From assembly GCF_014207955.1 (NCBI RefSeq), contig NZ_JACHLK010000017.1:62001-126000 (forward strand): a DNA stretch of 64,000 nucleotides, in the 5' to 3' direction. Source of the stretch: Acidovorax soli (GTDB taxonomy: Bacteria > Pseudomonadota > Gammaproteobacteria > Burkholderiales > Burkholderiaceae_C). Below, in pieces: positions 57,061 through 64,000 of the stretch. Position numbers and translations under genes: made by a program. The first letter of the stretch is position 1. Every line of letters begins with the position of its first letter. Below the pieces are notes generated by a model. It did no database searches. It was given only the letters and a program-made list of their open reading frames with translations, and had not been told where the DNA came from.

Positions 57061-58005
57061 TCAGGGGGTGGTGGTTGCCGATGGTGGGTGCGACGATCCC
57101 CGCGCTTCCTCGATGAGCCAGTCGCGGAACGCCGCCAGCCGCGGCAGGCTCGCGCACTCGGCGCGGTAGACCACGTAGTAAGCCAAGGGCGATGCAAAGG
57201 CAATGCCTGGGAACAGCCGCACCAGGCGCCCGGCGGCCAGGTCGTCGTGCGCCATCACACTGCGCGCCAAGGCGATGCCCTGGCCGTCGATGGCGGCCTG
57301 CAGCACGGCGGCGGAGTTGTTGATCTTCAGGCCCCGCCGGGGCGCCCGGCCGGCCACGCCCGCGTGGCGCAGCCAGCCATCCCAGGTCGGGAAGCCCGAG
57401 GGCCCGTCCATCGACAGGTCGTGCACCAGCGTGTGCTCGAGCAGGTCGGCGGGCTTGCGCGGGCGGGCGCGCTGGCGCGCCAGGGTCGGGGCGCACACCG
57501 GGTACACCTCTTCGGCCATGAGCGGCTGCGCCACCAGGCCGGGCCAGTGGCCCGCGCCATAGCGCACGCCCACGTCGATGCGCTGGGCCACGAAGTCCAC
57601 GGGCTTGAGGCTGGTGTCCAGGCGCACGTCGGTATCGGGCCAGGCGGCATGGAAGCGCTCCAGCCGCGGCAGCAGCCACTTGGCCGCGAACGAGGGGCTC
57701 ACGGTCACCGTGAGCACGCCGCTGGCCGAGCCTTCCTTGAGCCGCTCCAGCCCCAGCGACAGGCGATCGAAGCCCGCGCGGATGTCGGTGAGCGCGCGCT
57801 CGGCCGCATCGGTCGCGGTCAGCCGGGCCCGGCCGCTGCTGCTGCGGTGGAACAGCGGCGTGCCCAGCCAGTCCTCCAGCGCACGCACGAGCTGGCCCAC
57901 GGCCGCGGGCGTGACATGCAGCTCCTCGGCCGCGGCCGAAAAGCTCTGGTGGCGTGCACTCGCCTCGAAGGCGCGCAGGGCGTTCAGGTGCACAGGCAGC
58001 TTCAT
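57061..58005 (-). CDS. LysR-family regulator (GcvA-like)
   Basis: A 314-residue LysR regulator. The start LPVHLNALRAFEASARHQSFSAAAEELHVTPAAVGQLVRALEDWLGTPLF is the GcvA/AmpR-like helix-turn-helix. The effector domain has GVLTVTVSPSFAAKWLLPRL and LDTSLKPVDFVAQRIDVGVRYG. ATG at 58005 starts MKLPV. It is divergent from an SDR gene across 122 bp that contain an inverted CGAGATA/TATCTCG repeat, so it should control that gene and perhaps the following operon at 59108. Confidence 0.88.
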   Translation of the reverse strand: MKLPVHLNALRAFEASARHQSFSAAAEELHVTPAAVGQLVRALEDWLGTPLFHRSSSGRARLTATDAAERALTDIRAGFDRLSLGLERLKEGSASGVLTVTVSPSFAAKWLLPRLERFHAAWPDTDVRLDTSLKPVDFVAQRIDVGVRYGAGHWPGLVAQPLMAEEVYPVCAPTLARQRARPRKPADLLEHTLVHDLSMDGPSGFPTWDGWLRHAGVAGRAPRRGLKINNSAAVLQAAIDGQGIALARSVMAHDDLAAGRLVRLFPGIAFASPLAYYVVYRAECASLPRLAAFRDWLIEEARGSSHPPSATTTP

Positions 58006-58012
58006 GGTCTGG

Positions 58013-58051
58013 CGAGATAGTTTTTCTTTCAGGCAACGACACTTTATCTCG
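58013..58051. promoter_or_regulatory. LysR-type operator between the regulator and SDR genes
   Basis: CGAGATA (58013-58019) and TATCTCG (58045-58051) are perfect inverted 7-bp arms, 25 bp apart. The 39-bp span fits two LysR recognition/activation half-sites in a divergent promoter. Confidence 0.5.
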
Positions 58052-58127
58052 TTTGCGGCAAAGGGGGCCGCTCGGAACAATCACATTCATCCAACAGATC
58101 TTCTTTTCACCCCAGAAAGACCACGGC

Positions 58128-58922
58128 ATGAACACACCATCCACCCCGCACCAACCCTTCCAGGGCCGCAAGCTGCTCGTCGTCGGCGGCACCAGCGGCA
58201 TGGGCCTGCAGACCGCACGCACCGTGCTCGCCCAAGGCGGCAGCGTGGTCATCGTGGGCCACCGCGAAGACAAGACGGATGCGGCCCGCGCGGAACTGTC
58301 GGCCCTGGGGCCGGTGGCAGCCATCACGGCCGACCTGTCGCGCAGCGAGGGGCTCGCGCACCTGCTCGCAGCGCTGGACGACCCGGCGCACCAGGGCATC
58401 GACATGCTGGTCAACGCTGCAGGCGTGTTCTTCCCCAAGCCCTTCCTGGAACACCAGGATGCGGACTACGAGCAGTACATGCAGCTCAACAAGGCCTTCT
58501 TCTTCGTCACGCAGAAGGTCGCGGCCGCCATGGCGGCCCGGGGCCAGGGCGGCGCCATCGTGAACATCGGCTCCATGTGGGCGCGCCAGGCGATTGCGGC
58601 CACGCCCTCGTCGGCGTACTCCATGGCCAAGGCGGGCCTGCACTCGCTGACCCAGCACCTGGCGATGGAGCTGGCGCCCAAGGGCATCCGCGTGAACGCC
58701 GTCTCGCCCGCCGTGGTGCAGACCCCTATCTACGAGGGCTTCATCCCCAAGGCCGAGGTGCACAGCGCGCTGCAGGGCTTCAACGGCTTCCACCCCATCG
58801 GCCGCGTGGGCACGCCCCAGGACGTGGCCGAGGTGATCGCCTTCCTGCTCTCGGACAAGGCCGGCTGGGTCACGGGTGCCGTCTGGGACGTGGACGGCGG
58901 CGTCATGGCAGGCAGGAACTAA
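58128..58922 (+). CDS. Short-chain dehydrogenase/reductase
   Basis: A 264-residue SDR. GGTSGMGLQTARTVL binds the nucleotide, IVGHREDKTD suggests NADP, NAAGVFFPKPF and the catalytic VNIGSMWARQAIAATPSSAYSMAKAG with Ser-Tyr-Lys follow, then VSPAVVQTPIYEG and WDVDGG. ATG at 58128. It is divergent from a LysR gene and separated from the AhpD-like operon by a dispersed repeat. A glucose or sterol dehydrogenase role is not supported; the substrate is open. Confidence 0.86.
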   Translation: MNTPSTPHQPFQGRKLLVVGGTSGMGLQTARTVLAQGGSVVIVGHREDKTDAARAELSALGPVAAITADLSRSEGLAHLLAALDDPAHQGIDMLVNAAGVFFPKPFLEHQDADYEQYMQLNKAFFFVTQKVAAAMAARGQGGAIVNIGSMWARQAIAATPSSAYSMAKAGLHSLTQHLAMELAPKGIRVNAVSPAVVQTPIYEGFIPKAEVHSALQGFNGFHPIGRVGTPQDVAEVIAFLLSDKAGWVTGAVWDVDGGVMAGRN

Positions 58923-59060
58923 AGCTCCCCCTGAGTCGCTTCGCGCCTTCCCCCTCTCTCATGTTGCTTCGCAACCTGGGAGGGGGACGCCCCCAGCGCG
59001 GCGGGGCGGCCCTTGCGCGGGGGCACTGGCTTGGGCCGCGCGCTTTCCAGGCGTAGCGCA
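58923..59060. repeat. GC-rich intergenic hairpin repeat
   Basis: Between the SDR stop and the AhpD-like gene. TCCCCCTC (58949-58956) pairs with GAGGGGGA (58980-58987), and inside it GTTGC-TTC-GCAAC (58963-58975) makes a second stem. The type, CTTCGCGCC-rich with C-blocks, is a common dispersed repeat of Comamonadaceae; I see no other copy in the window. Confidence 0.6.
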
Positions 59061-59107
59061 TCGCTCAAGGCACGTCAAAAAAATGCCTATAGAAGAAGGA
59101 AACACAC

Positions 59108-59452
59108 ATGATGCAAGACTGGAACACCTACCGTGGCGCGTTGCTGGAGCGCGTGGGCGACTATGCGCGCCAGAGCCCCGACGTGCTGCGCGGCCTGTCG
59201 ATGGTGGATGGCGCAGCCGCCAAGACCGGCCATCTGCCGCCCAAGATCCACGAGTTGATCGCGCTGGCCGTGGCCGTGACCACGCGCTGCGATGGCTGCA
59301 TTGCGGTGCACACGCAAAAAGCCGTGGAGCATGGCGCCACACTGGCCGAGATCTCTGAAGCGTTGGGTGTGGCGATTGCGCTGAACGCAGGCGCGGCGCT
59401 GACCTACTCGGCGCGCGTGCTCGAGGCGCACGCACAGCTGTCCGAGCACTGA
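59108..59452 (+). CDS. AhpD-like/carboxymuconolactone decarboxylase-family protein
   Basis: A 114-residue member of the CMD/AhpD superfamily. The redox CxxC is in TTRCDGCIAVHTQKAVEHGAT, followed by the second-domain stretch EALGVAIALNAGAALTYSA, which suggests peroxidase or disulfide chemistry rather than decarboxylation. ATG at 59108 is followed at once by another Met; AGAAGGAAAC precedes it. It is the first gene of an operon with a cupin, an amine oxidase and an alcohol dehydrogenase. Confidence 0.87.
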   Translation: MMQDWNTYRGALLERVGDYARQSPDVLRGLSMVDGAAAKTGHLPPKIHELIALAVAVTTRCDGCIAVHTQKAVEHGATLAEISEALGVAIALNAGAALTYSARVLEAHAQLSEH

Positions 59453-59469
59453 GCGGCGGGAGAGAGTCC

Positions 59470-60129
59470 ATGCAGGTCAACGCCGACTTTTCGCGCCGCG
59501 CCATCGTGCCGGCAGGCAGCACGCCCTGGGTGGCCTCGCCCCAGCCGGGCGTGGAGCGCCTGATGCTGGACCGGCTGGGCGCGGAGAGCGGCCATGCCAC
59601 CAGCCTGGTGCGCTATGCGCCGGGCAGCCGTTTCCCTGCGCACCGCCACCCGGGCGGCGAGGAGATCCTGGTGCTCTCGGGCACCTTCTCCGAAGGCGGC
59701 GTACACCATGGCGCGGGCTGCTACCTGCGCAACCCACCCGGCTCCGGCCACCAGCCATCGAGCCGCGACGGGGCGACGATCTTCGTCAAGCTGTGCCAGA
59801 TGCCGCCCAGTGAGCAGCACTCCGTGCGCGTGGACACGCGCGATCCGGCTGCCTGGCAGCACACGCATGGGCGCACTGTCTGCCCCCTCTTCTCGGCCCC
59901 AGGGGAGCAGGTGCGGCTTGAACGCCTGGCCGCTGGAGAGCCGCTGTGGCCCAAGCCGCCCTCAGGCGGTGCCGAGCTGCTGGTGCTGGAAGGCGACCTG
60001 GCCATTGATCGCCTGCCCTGCCCCACTGGCAGCTGGGTGCGCTTGCCCGCGGGCGATAGTGCCCATGGCGTGGCCGGCCCCGGCGGCGCGCTGCTCTACC
60101 TCAAGACCGGGCATTTGCCGAACCAGTAG
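59470..60129 (+). CDS. Double-cupin (ChrR-like) protein
   Basis: A 219-residue two-cupin protein. The first cupin, ATSLVRYAPGSRFPAHRHPGGEEILVLSGTFSEGG, holds the metal His pair and Glu; the second, PLWPKPPSGGAELLVLEGDLAIDRLPCPTGSWVRLPAGDSAHGVA, is similar but with fewer ligands. The layout resembles the ChrR anti-sigma factor C-terminus and quercetin-type dioxygenases. It lies 17 bp after the AhpD-like gene and 6 bp before the amine oxidase gene, so it is part of the operon. The reaction is unknown. Confidence 0.8.
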   Translation: MQVNADFSRRAIVPAGSTPWVASPQPGVERLMLDRLGAESGHATSLVRYAPGSRFPAHRHPGGEEILVLSGTFSEGGVHHGAGCYLRNPPGSGHQPSSRDGATIFVKLCQMPPSEQHSVRVDTRDPAAWQHTHGRTVCPLFSAPGEQVRLERLAAGEPLWPKPPSGGAELLVLEGDLAIDRLPCPTGSWVRLPAGDSAHGVAGPGGALLYLKTGHLPNQ

Positions 60130-60135
60130 ACCCGC

Positions 60136-61251
60136 ATGCAAGACGCCAACACCACCGACATCGCCATCGTGGGCGCAGGCCTGGCCGGCCTGTATGCCGC
60201 CTTTTTGCTGGAGCAGGCAGGCATCACCGACTACCGGCTGCTCGAAGCACGCAGCCGCACCGGCGGGCGCATCGCCTCGCTGGGGCCCGAGGGCTTCGAC
60301 CTCGGCCCCACCTGGTTCTGGCCCGAACAGCAGCCCGCGCTGGACCGCCTGGTGCAGGGCCTGGGCCTGGCGCGCTTTGCCCAGCACGAAACCGGCGACC
60401 TGCTGTTCGAGCCTGCACAGCACGGCGTGCAGCGCGTGCGCACGCCGGCCTACGAGGGCGCGCCCACCTCCATGCGCCTGGCTGGGGGCATGGGCGCGCT
60501 GGTGGCCGCCCTGCGCCGCCGGATCGATGGCACGCGCATCGCCACCGGCCAAGCGGTGCGGCGCATGCAGTTGCAGGGCGATGCCGTCGCGCTGCAGAGC
60601 GAAGACGCCCAGGGCCGGCCTACCACCTGGCAGGCCCGCCATGTGCTGCTGGCCCTGCCGCCGCGCCTGGCCGCCCGGCACATCGCCTTCACCCCCGCCC
60701 TGCCACCGGCCTTGGCCCACGCCTGGCAGGCCACGCCGACCTGGATGGCGCCGCATGCCAAGTACCTTGCGGTGTACGCCACACCGTTCTGGCGCGAGCA
60801 GGGCCTGTCGGGCCAGGCGCGCAGCGCGCGCGGGCCGCTGGGCGAGATCCACGATGCCTCCATGCCCGGCGGCCGTGGCGCACTGTTCGGCTTCTTCGGC
60901 CTGCCGGCGCGCATGCGCCATGCCGTGCCCGATGCGGTGCTGCGCGCCCACTGCCGCGCCCAGCTGGCGCGGCTGTTCGGCCCCGAGGCGCTGGAACCGG
61001 AAACCGACGCCCTCCAGGACTGGGCCGCCGAGCCCCTGACGGCAGTGGCCGCCGATGCCGATGCCAGCGGCGGCCACGGCAGCGCCCCGCCGGCAGCACC
61101 CGGCGCCGGCCCCTGGCAAGGGCGCATCACCGGCATCGCCAGCGAGTGGTCGCCCGAGTTCCCGGGCTACCTCGCGGGCGCGGTCGACGCCGCGCAGCGT
61201 GCCGTACATGCCCTTCTCCGCAACCCCACCGCACCAGGAATCCGACCATGA
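60136..61251 (+). CDS. FAD-dependent amine oxidase-family protein
   Basis: A 371-residue flavoprotein of the monoamine oxidase/phytoene desaturase group. The FAD site DIAIVGAGLAGLYAAFLLEQAG, the second GG pair in LEARSRTGGRIASL, HVLLALPPRL and the C-terminal SPEFPGYLAGAVDAAQRAV, in which FAD contacts are typical, are present. A Pro/Ala-rich insert lies at about 290-325. ATG at 60136 is 6 bp after the cupin stop, and the stop overlaps the next ATG (ATGA). It probably oxidises an amine or alcohol in the same pathway. Confidence 0.82.
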   Translation: MQDANTTDIAIVGAGLAGLYAAFLLEQAGITDYRLLEARSRTGGRIASLGPEGFDLGPTWFWPEQQPALDRLVQGLGLARFAQHETGDLLFEPAQHGVQRVRTPAYEGAPTSMRLAGGMGALVAALRRRIDGTRIATGQAVRRMQLQGDAVALQSEDAQGRPTTWQARHVLLALPPRLAARHIAFTPALPPALAHAWQATPTWMAPHAKYLAVYATPFWREQGLSGQARSARGPLGEIHDASMPGGRGALFGFFGLPARMRHAVPDAVLRAHCRAQLARLFGPEALEPETDALQDWAAEPLTAVAADADASGGHGSAPPAAPGAGPWQGRITGIASEWSPEFPGYLAGAVDAAQRAVHALLRNPTAPGIRP

Positions 61252-62312
61252 ACCTCCCCACCACCTACCGCGCCATGCAGATCCGCGCACCGGGCCAGCT
61301 CGAACTGGTCGAGCGCCCCACGCCCGCGCCCGAGCCGGGCGAAGTGCTCATCGCCGTGGAGGCCTGCGGCATCTGCGGGGCCGACACGGCGGACCTGGGC
61401 CGCGCACCCGTGCCCGGCCACGAGGTGGTGGGCCGCATCGCGGCGCTGGGCGCCGGGGTGCCAGCCGCCCTGTGGCAGGTCGGCCAGCGCGTGGGCGTGG
61501 GCCGCCTGGGCGGGCACTGCGGCCTGTGCAGCCCCTGCCGCCGGGGCCTGTTCCACCTGTGCAGCGACCAGCCCGTCACCGGCGCCAGCCGCGATGGCGG
61601 CTACGCCGAGATGATGACGGCCCGGCACACCGGCCTGGTCGCCATACCGCCCGAGCTGGGCGCCGTGGAAGCCGCGCCCCTGCTGTGCGCGGGCATCGCC
61701 ACCTTCAATGCGCTGCGCAAGTGCGGTGCGCAGGCCGGCGACACGGTGGCCGTGCACGGCATCGGCGGCCTGGGCCACATGGCGCTGCAGTATGCGCGGC
61801 GCATGGGCTTTCGGGTCGTGGCGCTGGGGCGCGGCACAGGCATCGCGCAGGACGCGCGCGCCCTGGGCGCCCACCACTGCATCGATACCGGTGCGGAAGA
61901 CGGTGCCGCCGCACTGCAGGCACTGGGCGGCGCGCAGGCCATCGTCACCACCGTGGGCGATGCCGCCGCCGTGGCGGCCCTGCTGCCAGGGCTGGCACCG
62001 CAAGGCCGGCTGGTGCTGCTGGGCGCGGGCAAGGACCCGCTGCCAGTCTCTGCAGGGCACCTGGTGGTAGGCGAGCGCAGCGTGCTCGGCTCCATCACCG
62101 GCACGCCCTGGGAGAGCGAGCGCGCGCTCGGCTTCAGTGTGCTGACGGGCGTGCGGCCCCTGATCGAGACCGTGCCGCTGGCACAAGCGGGCGAGGCACT
62201 GCAGCGCATGCAGTCGGGCGCGGCGCGCTTTCGCATGGTGTTGACGATGGGCCAATCAATGCCTGCGGCCGAGCACCGCCTTGATGAGCAGGGTGATCGG
62301 AAGCGCCACTAG
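61248..62312 (+). CDS. Zinc-dependent alcohol dehydrogenase (MDR family)
   Basis: A 354-residue medium-chain dehydrogenase. CGICGADTADL and PGHEVVGRI give the catalytic-zinc ligands, and GHCGLCSPCRRGLFHLCSD the structural-zinc cysteines. The Rossmann motif is GIGGLGHMALQYARRMG. The start overlaps the amine oxidase stop by 4 bp. It is the last gene of the operon and ends convergent with, and overlapping by 57 bp, a small membrane protein on the minus strand, so its C-terminal end may be an extension. Confidence 0.88.
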   Translation: MNLPTTYRAMQIRAPGQLELVERPTPAPEPGEVLIAVEACGICGADTADLGRAPVPGHEVVGRIAALGAGVPAALWQVGQRVGVGRLGGHCGLCSPCRRGLFHLCSDQPVTGASRDGGYAEMMTARHTGLVAIPPELGAVEAAPLLCAGIATFNALRKCGAQAGDTVAVHGIGGLGHMALQYARRMGFRVVALGRGTGIAQDARALGAHHCIDTGAEDGAAALQALGGAQAIVTTVGDAAAVAALLPGLAPQGRLVLLGAGKDPLPVSAGHLVVGERSVLGSITGTPWESERALGFSVLTGVRPLIETVPLAQAGEALQRMQSGAARFRMVLTMGQSMPAAEHRLDEQGDRKRH

Positions 62313-62606
62313 CACCAGCGCCACCACCAGCACCAGGCCCGGCAGATCGCCGCCATCGGCCAGCACGCCACTGGACTGCGCAATCCTTTTGTCGCTGCCG
62401 AACAGCGAAATGAACAAAAGGTAGGCGAAGTACAGGCAGATCAGTTCCACGCCGAGAAAGCCCAGCCATTCCCACAGGCCGTCTGGGTGCCATCCCATGG
62501 CAATGCCCACGCCCAAGGCGACAAAGGGCATGCTCCAGAGCGCTGTGCAGACCCGCAGAAACAACGGATCTGCCACCAGCGCCTTCACCTCGGCGAGAAG
62601 CTTCAT
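62256..62606 (-). CDS. Small membrane protein of unknown function
   Basis: A 116-residue protein with three hydrophobic helices (about residues 20-38, 46-68 and 86-108) and no known family. The pattern VALGVGIAMGWHPDGLWEWLGFLGVELICLYFAYLLFISLF is a clean membrane hairpin. Its 3' part overlaps the alcohol dehydrogenase end by 57 bp on the other strand, which makes the exact end less certain. ATG at 62606 is used. Upstream is a terminator for the AraC gene. Confidence 0.62.
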   Translation of the reverse strand: MKLLAEVKALVADPLFLRVCTALWSMPFVALGVGIAMGWHPDGLWEWLGFLGVELICLYFAYLLFISLFGSDKRIAQSSGVLADGGDLPGLVLVVALVLVALPITLLIKAVLGRRH

Positions 62607-62622
62607 GGAACTACCGGTCCTG

Positions 62623-62656
62623 AAAAAAAGCCCCTGCTGTCCGGCTATGCAGGGGC
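62623..62656 (-). terminator. Terminator of the AraC gene
   Basis: On the minus strand GCCCCTGC (62649-62656) and GCAGGGGC (62630-62637) form a stem around an 11-base loop, followed by seven T residues (62623-62629). The AraC stop codon lies in the loop region, so termination is tightly coupled to the gene's end. Confidence 0.8.
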
Positions 62657-63667
62657 ACCCGGCCGCGCCATCTTGCGGTAGGCCACCGGGCTCATGCCAT
62701 AACGCCGCTTGAAGGCGGTGCTGAAATTGCCCGTGTGGCCATAGCCCACGTCGAGCGCGATGTCGGTGACGCTGAGCCGGCCTTCTTCGAGCAGTGCGCG
62801 GGCGCGCTCGGCGCGGGCCAGGGCCACATAGTCGAACAGCGCCATGCCGTGGTGCAGCCGAAAGGCGCGCGCCAGGCCGCTTTCGCTGAAGCCGAAGCGC
62901 CGGGCCAGGGCCGCGGCCTCGAAGGGCTCGCCCAGGCTGGCGTCCACATGGCGCTTGAGTGCGGCCAGGCGCTGGGCCTGGCGCTCTTGTGTGGTGCCTG
63001 CGTCATGGACCCCAGGCGAAGAGGACTCCAGCACGGTGCGCGCAGCGGGGGCAGCGTCGAGCGCGGTCAGCACGCTGTGCAGCAGCTCGAAGGCCTTGGC
63101 CTCCGCACGCAGGCTGGCCAGGGCGTCGAGCGAGGGCCCGTCCACCAAGTCTGCGGCCAACGCGGCCTGGGCCGGGCTCAGCGTGTAGCGGGCCAACGCA
63201 AAATCGGCCGCTGGCCCGCCCAGAAAGGCGGCGATGGGCCCGGCGTTCTGCGCGCGGCGCGGCAGGCCCACGTCCTGCAGCAAAAAGGCGCGCGAGCAGC
63301 ACAGCGTGACCGAGCGCTCGTGCACCCCCGCCTGGAACACCTCTTCCTTGCGCGTGCCTGCGGGCTGCAACAGGGTGCTCACGCTGCTGGCGTCCACCGC
63401 ACAGCCGCGGTGCCCGGGCTGGCTGACCTGGCTGTCGCCCGCCAGGCGCAGGTGCATCTTCACGAAATCACCGCTGGCATACACCTCGCGCGCGGGGGCA
63501 TGGTGGTCGATGCTGCTGGTGGCCACATAAAAGCCCGGGCGCAGAAAGAGGAACTGGCGCCACCCGTCTCCCCCGCTGGTGGGCTGCGCAGTGACCACGC
63601 GCCGCCGGCCCCAGCGCTGCGACGACGCAACCTGGTAGGAAGATGGCAAGCAAAACGGCAAGGTCAT
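62645..63667 (-). CDS. AraC-family regulator
   Basis: A 340-residue regulator with an N-terminal half that is not a typical AraC cupin (residues 1-200, GFYVATSSIDHHAPAREVYASGDFVKMHLRLAG) and a C-terminal double helix-turn-helix (FEAAALARRFGFSESGLARAFRLHHGMALFDYVALARAERAR, then VTDIALDVGYGHTGNFSTAFKRRYGMSPVAYRKM). The C-terminal part resembles PchR-type siderophore regulators. ATG at 63667 is used; one 11 codons earlier is possible. The gene is followed by an intrinsic terminator whose stem spans the stop codon. Confidence 0.86.
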   Translation of the reverse strand: MTLPFCLPSSYQVASSQRWGRRRVVTAQPTSGGDGWRQFLFLRPGFYVATSSIDHHAPAREVYASGDFVKMHLRLAGDSQVSQPGHRGCAVDASSVSTLLQPAGTRKEEVFQAGVHERSVTLCCSRAFLLQDVGLPRRAQNAGPIAAFLGGPAADFALARYTLSPAQAALAADLVDGPSLDALASLRAEAKAFELLHSVLTALDAAPAARTVLESSSPGVHDAGTTQERQAQRLAALKRHVDASLGEPFEAAALARRFGFSESGLARAFRLHHGMALFDYVALARAERARALLEEGRLSVTDIALDVGYGHTGNFSTAFKRRYGMSPVAYRKMARPGAPA

Positions 63668-63712
63668 CGCGCACGCCCGGTGGTGGTGGGCGCCCAGCAT
63701 ACACCCTGCCCC

Positions 63713-64000
63713 TCAACCCGCTGCCGCCAGAAAGGCCAGCCCCTGCGCGACCACCAGGCGCGACTGCGCCGCCAGGCTGGCCTGCCAGGCCGCATCGGGC
63801 GGGTAGAAGAAGTCGCGCAGGGCTTCGCGCCGCTGGCGTGCAGCGGGCAGCAGCGCCTCGCGCGAGGCGCCCTGCGCCCAGTCGCGCTGATCTTGGAGCA
63901 GCAATTGCAGCATGTGCTGGGGCCGGCCGGTGCCGAACTCCAGCACCCCGGCCGTGACCTCGGCCCCGGGCAGCGCGCGCTCGTAGCCCGGCGTGGTGTG
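63713..64000 (-). CDS. DUF2817 (M14-like) protein, C-terminal fragment
   Basis: The last 95 residues of a gene that continues past the right edge. TTPGYERALPGAEVTAGVLEFGT, then RREALRDFFYPPDAAWQASLAAQSRLV are the end of the DUF2817 family, predicted zinc carboxypeptidases of the M14 type. The Glu in LEFGT is the likely catalytic residue of the family. An in-frame GTG at 63946 is internal and not the start. It runs toward the AraC gene at 63667, same strand, 45 bp away. Confidence 0.7.
   Translation of the reverse strand, partial: HTTPGYERALPGAEVTAGVLEFGTGRPQHMLQLLLQDQRDWAQGASREALLPAARQRREALRDFFYPPDAAWQASLAAQSRLVVAQGLAFLAAAG

Overview
The window looks like chromosomal DNA of a beta-proteobacterium of the Comamonadaceae (Burkholderiales), closest in feel to Acidovorax and relatives. 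The support is uniformly high GC, dense short operons, a Bug-family solute-binding protein, a RelA with a degenerate HD domain and an EFDD motif, and intergenic palindromic repeats of the kind common in that family. I see no prophage, insertion sequence, rRNA or CRISPR array. One tRNA gene (Val-GAC) is present. This is inference from content, not a database match.

Layout. 1-9.0 kb is sulfur and peptide nutrition: a split metN/metQ pair, a small GGCT-fold protein, a lipoprotein/membrane pair, then a minus-strand sulfonate/sulfate-ester scavenging run (SfnB-like flavoprotein, FMN reductase, SsuA-like binding protein, arylsulfotransferase) and a family-5 peptide-binding protein. 9-13.8 kb holds a metallophosphoesterase, an HxlR regulator with a divergent SnoaL-like protein, a zinc-ribbon membrane protein, a MIO-type aromatic ammonia-lyase and tRNA-Val. 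13.9-17.4 kb is a GntR-controlled organic-acid cluster (RraA-type aldolase, Bug binding protein, DUF1932 dehydrogenase). 17.4-23 kb carries relA coupled to an alpha/beta hydrolase, a 3-hydroxybutyrate dehydrogenase and a DUF2325 protein.

23-32.5 kb is the most interesting part: a molybdenum/nitrate assimilation island. It has a ModE-type regulator without sensor domains, TrmO, a small molybdopterin-fold protein, a 1413-residue nitrate reductase fused to a diflavin reductase, a NarM-like protein, a nitroreductase with an N-terminal LysR-type helix-turn-helix, an M24 peptidase and a GGCT-like protein. Four sites of one 24-bp form (CG-N20-CG type, resembling ModE boxes) lie at 23292, 24855, 25471 and 30441. 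In front of nasA the DNA shows, in order, NtrC-like sites, one of these boxes, a near-perfect sigma-54 promoter, two 5-bp hairpins with hexaloops of the ANTAR-target type, and an intrinsic terminator overlapping the second hairpin. Together they read as nitrogen control, molybdate control and transcription antitermination stacked in about 280 bp.

32.5-33.5 kb is a gene-free composite inverted repeat. 33.5-46.6 kb contains a LysE exporter, an orphan NarL-type regulator, AraC/SDR pairs, a SIMPL protein, the OmpR/EnvZ pair, a diguanylate cyclase, a LysR remnant and an intact LysR gene. 46.7-52.1 kb is a fatty-acid/aromatic CoA segment (acyl-CoA ligase, NTF2-like, FadH) facing a PadR regulator across twin palindromic operators placed on a clear promoter. 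52.1-57.0 kb has a chemoreceptor, a second diguanylate cyclase and a convergent pair of unknown proteins, one a beta-propeller. 57.1-62.3 kb is a LysR/SDR pair followed by a tight AhpD-like, cupin, amine oxidase and alcohol dehydrogenase operon. The right end has an AraC regulator and the end of a DUF2817 gene.
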